From NCBI RefSeq assembly GCF_900177815.1, contig NZ_FXAZ01000006.1:186001-250000 (forward strand): DNA of 64,000 bases, written 5' to 3'. Every line of letters starts with the position of its first letter. Position 1 is the stretch's first letter. Source of the DNA: Paenibacillus aquistagni. Lineage in GTDB: Bacteria; Bacillota; Bacilli; Paenibacillales; Paenibacillaceae. The notes beneath the pieces were generated by a model that had not been told where the DNA came from, did no database searches, and worked only from the letters and a program-made list of their open reading frames with translations. Position numbers and translations under genes: made by a program. Of this stretch, positions 59,287 through 64,000 are shown piece by piece.

Positions 59287-60486
59287 TTAAGAGGCGGATG
59301 CAGAGCTTCCCGGCTTCGAGGCACGCTGTGTCCAGAAGCCGAGGCACATGGTAGCGAGCAGGAGGATACCGGTAACCCCGAATACGGTATGGATGCCCCA
59401 CACACCGCTGATGGCGCCGCCCACCAAAGGGCCAAGCATCCCGCCTACTTGATTCGCCGTCTGATTCAAGCTGAAAGCGCGGCCGCGGAAGTCTGGTTCT
59501 GTGCTGCGAACAACGAGCCCGTTCAAGGCTGGGAATACGGCGCAGAAGAAGCAGCCATATAAGAAGCGAATGCCTGAGAACCAATAAATATTTTGGAATG
59601 GAATTTGCAGCAGGGTTCCGATTCCTCCGGCAAACAAGCCGATCAGCAGAATTTTTTGAAACCCAACCTTATCTGCATATTTCCCCCACCGCGGTGCAAA
59701 GAGAATGCTTGCAACCCCGACCAGCGAGAAGGCAAAGCCTGCAACCAAGGATGCATTCTTAGCATCGAAGCCAAGCTCAACGACATACAGCGAAAGCACA
59801 GGCTCGATGGTCATAACAGAAAACTGGGTAAACATCGTGAGCAGCAGCACGGCCAGCAGTGTGCGATTATGAATGGCGATGCCGAACGTCTTGATGATGG
59901 AGGTAGAGTCCTTGGAAGGGACGAATTTATCTTCCTTTACCCAGAAAATAATAAGGATCGTCGCGATGAGACACAATACGCCTGCGCTGGCAAAGGCAAT
60001 CCGATTATCGAAGATCCTAGATAATACGCCTCCGAGCATCGGCCCCATAATGCCGCCTGTAGCCGTTGCCGTCGACATCATCGACAGGGCGTAGCCGACC
60101 TTCTTCTCAGGCGTATTGGTGCCGACAAGTGCAATAGCACCGGGTATAAAGCCCGAGAGCAAGCCTTGCAGAATACGAAGCACAAGCAGCTGATACTCAT
60201 TCGTAACGAAGGCCATCAAGATATAAATCACAAATAGGACGATGCCCGCCCGGATGATCATCGGCTTACGGCCATACTTATCGCTGACCGCTCCCCAGAA
60301 TGGAGAAGAGATCGCTCCTGCCAAGAAGGCGCTGCTGAACAGAATCCCACTCCACAGCTCAAGATGAGAGTTTACACCGAGCTGAATCAAGAAGAGAGAC
60401 AGAAAGGGAATAACCATTGAGAAGCTTGAAGACACGATAAAACATCCAAACCAAAGAATCCATAAATTCTTTTTCCATGTTTCCAT
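59287..60486 (-). CDS. MFS efflux transporter (DHA1 type)
   Basis: About 399 residues with twelve hydrophobic segments. The loop 2-3 motif GAVSDKYGRKPMI and motif C-like GGIMGPMLGGVL near helix 5 point to a proton-driven drug exporter of the DHA1 group; the second half has RWGKYADKVGFQK. AGGAGTG stands before ATG 60486; the frame also opens at 60507. Substrate unknown. Monocistronic. Confidence 0.88.
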   Translation of the reverse strand: METWKKNLWILWFGCFIVSSSFSMVIPFLSLFLIQLGVNSHLELWSGILFSSAFLAGAISSPFWGAVSDKYGRKPMIIRAGIVLFVIYILMAFVTNEYQLLVLRILQGLLSGFIPGAIALVGTNTPEKKVGYALSMMSTATATGGIMGPMLGGVLSRIFDNRIAFASAGVLCLIATILIIFWVKEDKFVPSKDSTSIIKTFGIAIHNRTLLAVLLLTMFTQFSVMTIEPVLSLYVVELGFDAKNASLVAGFAFSLVGVASILFAPRWGKYADKVGFQKILLIGLFAGGIGTLLQIPFQNIYWFSGIRFLYGCFFCAVFPALNGLVVRSTEPDFRGRAFSLNQTANQVGGMLGPLVGGAISGVWGIHTVFGVTGILLLATMCLGFWTQRASKPGSSASAS

Positions 60487-60725
60487 TGCAATCACTCCTG
60501 TCTGCATTCCATATTGAGTGATCCTCTGGTTTTTATTTCATCGAGAATCTCAAACCCATTTATAGATAAATATTTTAATGCTAAAGTATATACGTATATT
60601 AACCCATTTTACATCAAGTGACAGCAGCTGAAGCGCAACTTTATTTTCCAAAAGTAAAGGATACCATACTTTGTCCATCACTACTGTGATATAAGTGAAA
60701 TGGTGAGGAAAACGGAGGAATAGAG

Positions 60726-60917
60726 ATGAAAACCTACTGGAGCGAACCGATTGAATTGCATTCCGATCATTGTGATTCGTTAAAAAGATGCCGTCTAGCG
60801 AGTATGCTTGGCTGGATGCAGCGTGCTGCTGATGCGGATATCGCGCGGCTTGGCATTCCGATGGAGGAATTAATGGATAAAGGGATGAGGGGACTGTGCA
60901 TTTCGAAGCGGAGCTGA
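60726..60917 (+). pseudogene. Truncated acyl-ACP thioesterase-like gene
   Basis: GGAGGA precedes an ATG and a 63-codon frame: MKTYWSEPIELHSDHCDSLK then RCRLASMLGWMQRAADADIA and RLGIPMEELMDKGMRGL. This matches only the first strand and hotdog helix of acyl-ACP thioesterases (about 250 residues). The frame then stops, and 60918-61060 shows no continuation long enough to be the rest. Probably a gene broken by deletion. Confidence 0.5.
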
Positions 60918-61259
60918 CGTTTCGGCCATGAGCGAGTGTTCTTCGCTGCAGAAGACTTAGCCTGAAGCGAACGCAGACGAAGTAACACTCAGATGAGACA
61001 ATAGGAACAAACATCATATAAGTACAGGTATAAAAAAGGGAAGACAAGCTGCATGCCTGCTAAATGTACACGGACACGCCGATTCTAGCGTGTCCGTGTT
61101 GCGTTATCAATCATTTTTATGATCAAAAAAATCAATGAACGTGTACAGGGCAGCAGGGGAAGCGATGTTGATGTGGAAGTCAAAGGGGAATGTCTTCATT
61201 GCTTTATCAGAAGACATCTATGTTGTGGAATGAACGATGACCATCGGAGGTTCTTAAGA
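60918..61259 (+). other. Intergenic region with hairpin 61068-61099
   Basis: ACACGGACACGC (61068-61079) pairs with GCGTGTCCGTGT (61088-61099), a perfect 12-base stem with no good T-tract. A long open frame runs from 61119 into the fucosidase gene but lacks a ribosome-binding site, so I do not count it as coding. Confidence 0.45.
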
Positions 61260-63668
61260 ATGGTGATGCGAAACAATCAATTATGGTATGAGCAGCCGGC
61301 ACAGCGCTGGGTGGAGGCGCTGCCGCTTGGCAATGGCCGCATGGGCGGCATGGTATTTGGCGGCACGAAAGAGGAGCGGATTCAGCTGAACGAGGATTCG
61401 CTGTGGGCAGGATATCCCACTCACGAGACGAATGATGAAGCGGTGAAGCATCTGGACGAGGCTCGCAGGCTGCTGGCTGAGGGACGACCAGAAGACGCAC
61501 AGCAGCTTATCGAGCGGAAGATGCTAGGGGTTGCTGGCAACGGCGTTCAGCCTTATCAGCCGCTTGGCAATCTTAGGTTGACCTGTCTTGGGGAAGCTGA
61601 TGAAATGGATGTGCCCGATGAAGTCGATGTACCTGATGAACCGCAATATGAACGCAGCCTGAATCTGGATACGGCGATTGCTCACAGTGCATTTGGCGCT
61701 AGGGGACAGCGCCAAGAACGCTCGGTGTTTATATCGGCGGCTGATCAGGTGATGGCTGTGCATTGGAAGACGGATAACCGAGCAGGATTCAAGGTTGTTG
61801 TAGAGATGGATTCCGAGCTTCGGCATCAGGTGCTGGCAAGCGAGCAAGGGGAACTCCTGCTAACGGGAAGGTGTCCCATTCATGTTCGGAATCACAACAA
61901 TGCAATCGCGCCAGACATCATCTATGATCAAGAACTGCCGGGGAAGGGCATGAGATTTGCGGCAGCCGTTCGTGTGCTGTATGAGGACGGTGAAGTCCAG
62001 CGTCTAGGGGATGATAAGCTGCTGATCGAAGGAGCATCCTCTTTTACACTGCTGTACACCTCTGCGACAAGCTATGCGGGCTATGACCAGATACCAGGAA
62101 CAAGCCCGGTTGATCCGACAGCGCAATGCCGTACTGTACTGCAGCAGACGCTGAATAAGAGCTATCAGGAACTTGTGGATGCGCACCTCACGGAATATCA
62201 ATCCTGGTTCCGCCGAGTACACCTGCAGTTAGGCAGCGTGGAGGAGGATCGCACGCACCTTCCTACCGATCAGCGGTTAAGAGACATCGTGAGCGGCATC
62301 CAAGATCCGCAGATGATGAGCTTGATCTTTCAATATGGCCGGTACTTATTGATTGCGAGTTCACGTCCAGGAACCTTGGCCGCTAATCTGCAAGGCATCT
62401 GGAATGATCAGACGATGCCGCCATGGAATTGCGACTATCATTTGAATATTAACTTGGAAATGAACTATTGGCTTGCAGAGATCTGCAATTTGTCTGAGCT
62501 GCATGATCCATTGTTTCGATTAATCGAAGAGCAGGCGGTGACAGGGGCGGAGACGGCAAGAAGACATTATGGATGCCGCGGCTGGACGGCGCATACGATG
62601 TCCGACATCTGGCGCACGAATAACGTAGGCCCATCCGGACAGGCAGAGTGGGCCTTCTGGCCAATGGGCGGCGCATGGCTGTGCAGTCATCTGTGGGAGC
62701 ATTATCTCTTCACGCAAGATCAGGCGTTCCTGGAGCAACGTGCTCTGCCTCTTATTCGCGGGGCTGCACAATTCCTGCTGGATTGGATGATTGAGACGGA
62801 GGATGGGGTGCTGATCACAAGTCCTTCCACGTCTCCTGAGAACAATTATTATACTGAAGCAGAGAAGGCATGCTCGGTGTCGCGAGCATCAGCCATGGAT
62901 CTGCTGCTGATTCGAGAATGCCTCACAAGCGTGATTCAAGCACATGAAGTGTTAGGGATAACACACGCCGACACGCTCGTAGAAGCGTGCAAGCATGCCC
63001 TTGAGAAGCTTAAGCCGATTAGGATTGGGGCTAAAGGGCAGATCGTGGAATGGGAACAGGATGTTCCGGAGTGGGACCCGCATCACCGCCATGTCTCGCA
63101 TCTATACGGCATGTATCCGGGAACACAATTCACAAGGGAGGATCAAGAGGCCTATCGTCAAGCTGCAAGGCGGTCTCTGGAGCTGCGCGGCAATGAGGGG
63201 ACGGGCTGGAGCATGGGCTGGAAGGTCGCGCTATGGGCGCGATTGTATGATGGGGACCAGGCACTTTCGGTGCTGAACCATTTTCTTCATATTATTGAAG
63301 AAAGTGACCGCTTCGATTATCATCGGGGCGGCATTTATCCGAACTTGTTCTGTGCGCATCCTCCCTTCCAGATTGACGGCAACTTCGGTTCTGCTGCGGG
63401 GATCGCAGAGATGCTGCTTCAGAGCCATCAAGGAGTCATTCATCTGCTCCCTGCTTTGCCTTCCGCTTGGAGCCAAGGCGAGGTCACAGGCTTAAGGGCA
63501 AGAGGAGGCTTTACGGTCGATATGACATGGAGAGACGGCTCTCTGAAGCAGGCGGTCATAACTGCAGATCGTGCACAGAAGGTGAGGGTGCAGTACGGGG
63601 ACCGTATCTTAGATATTCATTGTGAGGCGAACCAGCCTGCGCTGCTGTTCGAGGGCTCTAAGGCATAA
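61260..63668 (+). CDS. GH95-type alpha-L-fucosidase
   Basis: About 802 residues. GH95 features: [27 protein letters not shown] at the N-terminus, [46 protein letters not shown], and late [50 protein letters not shown]. It releases 1,2-linked fucose (or galactose in some members). No signal peptide, so it acts on imported oligosaccharides. GGAGG (61246-61250) is nine bases from ATG 61260, though the frame opens at 61119. A terminator follows. Confidence 0.9.
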   Translation: MVMRNNQLWYEQPAQRWVEALPLGNGRMGGMVFGGTKEERIQLNEDSLWAGYPTHETNDEAVKHLDEARRLLAEGRPEDAQQLIERKMLGVAGNGVQPYQPLGNLRLTCLGEADEMDVPDEVDVPDEPQYERSLNLDTAIAHSAFGARGQRQERSVFISAADQVMAVHWKTDNRAGFKVVVEMDSELRHQVLASEQGELLLTGRCPIHVRNHNNAIAPDIIYDQELPGKGMRFAAAVRVLYEDGEVQRLGDDKLLIEGASSFTLLYTSATSYAGYDQIPGTSPVDPTAQCRTVLQQTLNKSYQELVDAHLTEYQSWFRRVHLQLGSVEEDRTHLPTDQRLRDIVSGIQDPQMMSLIFQYGRYLLIASSRPGTLAANLQGIWNDQTMPPWNCDYHLNINLEMNYWLAEICNLSELHDPLFRLIEEQAVTGAETARRHYGCRGWTAHTMSDIWRTNNVGPSGQAEWAFWPMGGAWLCSHLWEHYLFTQDQAFLEQRALPLIRGAAQFLLDWMIETEDGVLITSPSTSPENNYYTEAEKACSVSRASAMDLLLIRECLTSVIQAHEVLGITHADTLVEACKHALEKLKPIRIGAKGQIVEWEQDVPEWDPHHRHVSHLYGMYPGTQFTREDQEAYRQAARRSLELRGNEGTGWSMGWKVALWARLYDGDQALSVLNHFLHIIEESDRFDYHRGGIYPNLFCAHPPFQIDGNFGSAAGIAEMLLQSHQGVIHLLPALPSAWSQGEVTGLRARGGFTVDMTWRDGSLKQAVITADRAQKVRVQYGDRILDIHCEANQPALLFEGSKA

Positions 63669-63694
63669 ACAAGCAGGTTATTTTGAAATGAAAA

Positions 63695-63757
63695 AGACCC
63701 GCATCGATGCGCAGGATCAACTCATCAGTTTGATCTCGGTTCTCGTGCGGGTCTGCT
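63695..63757 (+). terminator. Terminator after the fucosidase gene
   Basis: AGACCCGCA (63695-63703) pairs with TGCGGGTCT (63746-63754), with an inner GATCAA/TTGATC stem (63715-63735). Confidence 0.6.
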
Positions 63758-63825
63758 TTGCCTGTTAGCGTGATGGGCTTATAGTCAGTACGATGATCTA
63801 TGCCACGCTTACATGTTGATAACCG

Positions 63826-64000
63826 CTATAGCTCTGAAGCGTCGTACAGCCGCTTCATATCGAATGAAGGGACGAGTCCTTCCTTGGCTGCTCGGCCAAG
63901 CAAAGCTTCAATGGCGGCGTAACCGTCCTTGCCTAGATTGCCTGTAAAGGTGTTCACGTACAGCTCGATATGAGAAGCGACCACATCAGGGTCCATCTCC
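63826..64000 (-). CDS. C-terminus of a MqnA/MqnD-like protein (partial)
   Basis: The last 57 codons on the minus strand read EMDPDVVASHIELYVNTFTG then NLGKDGYAAIEALLGRAAKE and a TAG stop at 63826. The pattern HI.LYVN.F...LG..G..AIE.LL is like the end of 1,4-dihydroxy-6-naphthoate synthase and relatives of the futalosine menaquinone route. The gene runs off the window, and the call rests on the short tail only. Confidence 0.55.
   Translation of the reverse strand, partial: EMDPDVVASHIELYVNTFTGNLGKDGYAAIEALLGRAAKEGLVPSFDMKRLYDASEL

Noticed and set aside
61119-61259. 47-residue N-terminal extension of the fucosidase
   Set aside because: It lacks a ribosome-binding site, is not part of the GH95 fold, and a GGAGG precedes the ATG at 61260.

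Overview
The window looks like a chromosomal segment of a low-GC-to-mid-GC Gram-positive of the Paenibacillaceae, most likely a Paenibacillus. The signs are sigma-A type promoters with strong GGAGG ribosome-binding sites, several TTG/GTG starts, lipoproteins, copper-amine-oxidase N-terminal (stalk-like) domains in secreted proteins, a DUF5696 protein beside ABC permeases, a treP-treA-treR operon, cre-like and CIRCE elements, and a HelD-type helicase. No rRNA, tRNA, phage or insertion sequence was recognised.

Layout. 0-6.6 kb: a sugar-type ABC importer without its ATPase (DUF5696 protein, two permeases, and a convergent solute-binding protein). 6.8-8.1 kb: an Rrf2 regulator and a universal stress protein behind a near-perfect Fur box. 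8.1-12.8 kb: remains of a glycosidase-like gene, then the trehalose operon with two operators and a cre-like site. 12.8-13.9 kb: a type I-C-like CRISPR array with leader and decaying trailer, with no cas genes anywhere in the window. 13.9-16.4 kb: helD and a possible small RNA. 16.7-19.4 kb: MarR regulator, AhpD-like protein and a lipoyl-domain dihydrolipoyl dehydrogenase, a probable thiol/peroxide operon. 19.6-24 kb: GNAT, MarR-DUF operon, secreted protein, ArsR-DUF2087 regulator. 24.1-30.6 kb: htpG under a perfect CIRCE element, adenine deaminase, a cytosine-deaminase-like amidohydrolase, radical SAM protein. 30.8-33.3 kb: a two-repeat PplA-like FMN lipoprotein and the ApbE flavinyltransferase that probably modifies it.

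33.4-42.2 kb: 6-phosphogluconolactonase-like protein, PlsC-like acyltransferase, phosphodiester glycosidase, patatin, a TerB-N/TerB-C-like protein and a large secreted RCC1-like protein. 42.2-54.7 kb: a maltodextrin locus with lipoprotein alpha-amylase, neopullulanase, MalEFG-type importer, GH31 alpha-glucosidase and two nearly duplicate LacI regulators at its ends; one operator lies between two back-to-back promoters. 54.9-58.6 kb: a BrxD-like P-loop ATPase translationally coupled to an Lhr-like helicase. 58.7-64 kb: MutT, an MFS exporter, a broken acyl-ACP thioesterase, a GH95 fucosidase and the end of a MqnA/MqnD-like gene.

The genes mostly serve uptake and breakdown of plant or microbial glycans, with a second theme of redox and iron stress. 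The most unusual items are the cas-less CRISPR array, the lipoyl-Lpd/AhpD/MarR operon with its promoter-spanning palindrome, the PplA-ApbE pair, the TerB and BrxD-helicase genes lying 15 kb apart, and two in-frame 9-bp minisatellites.
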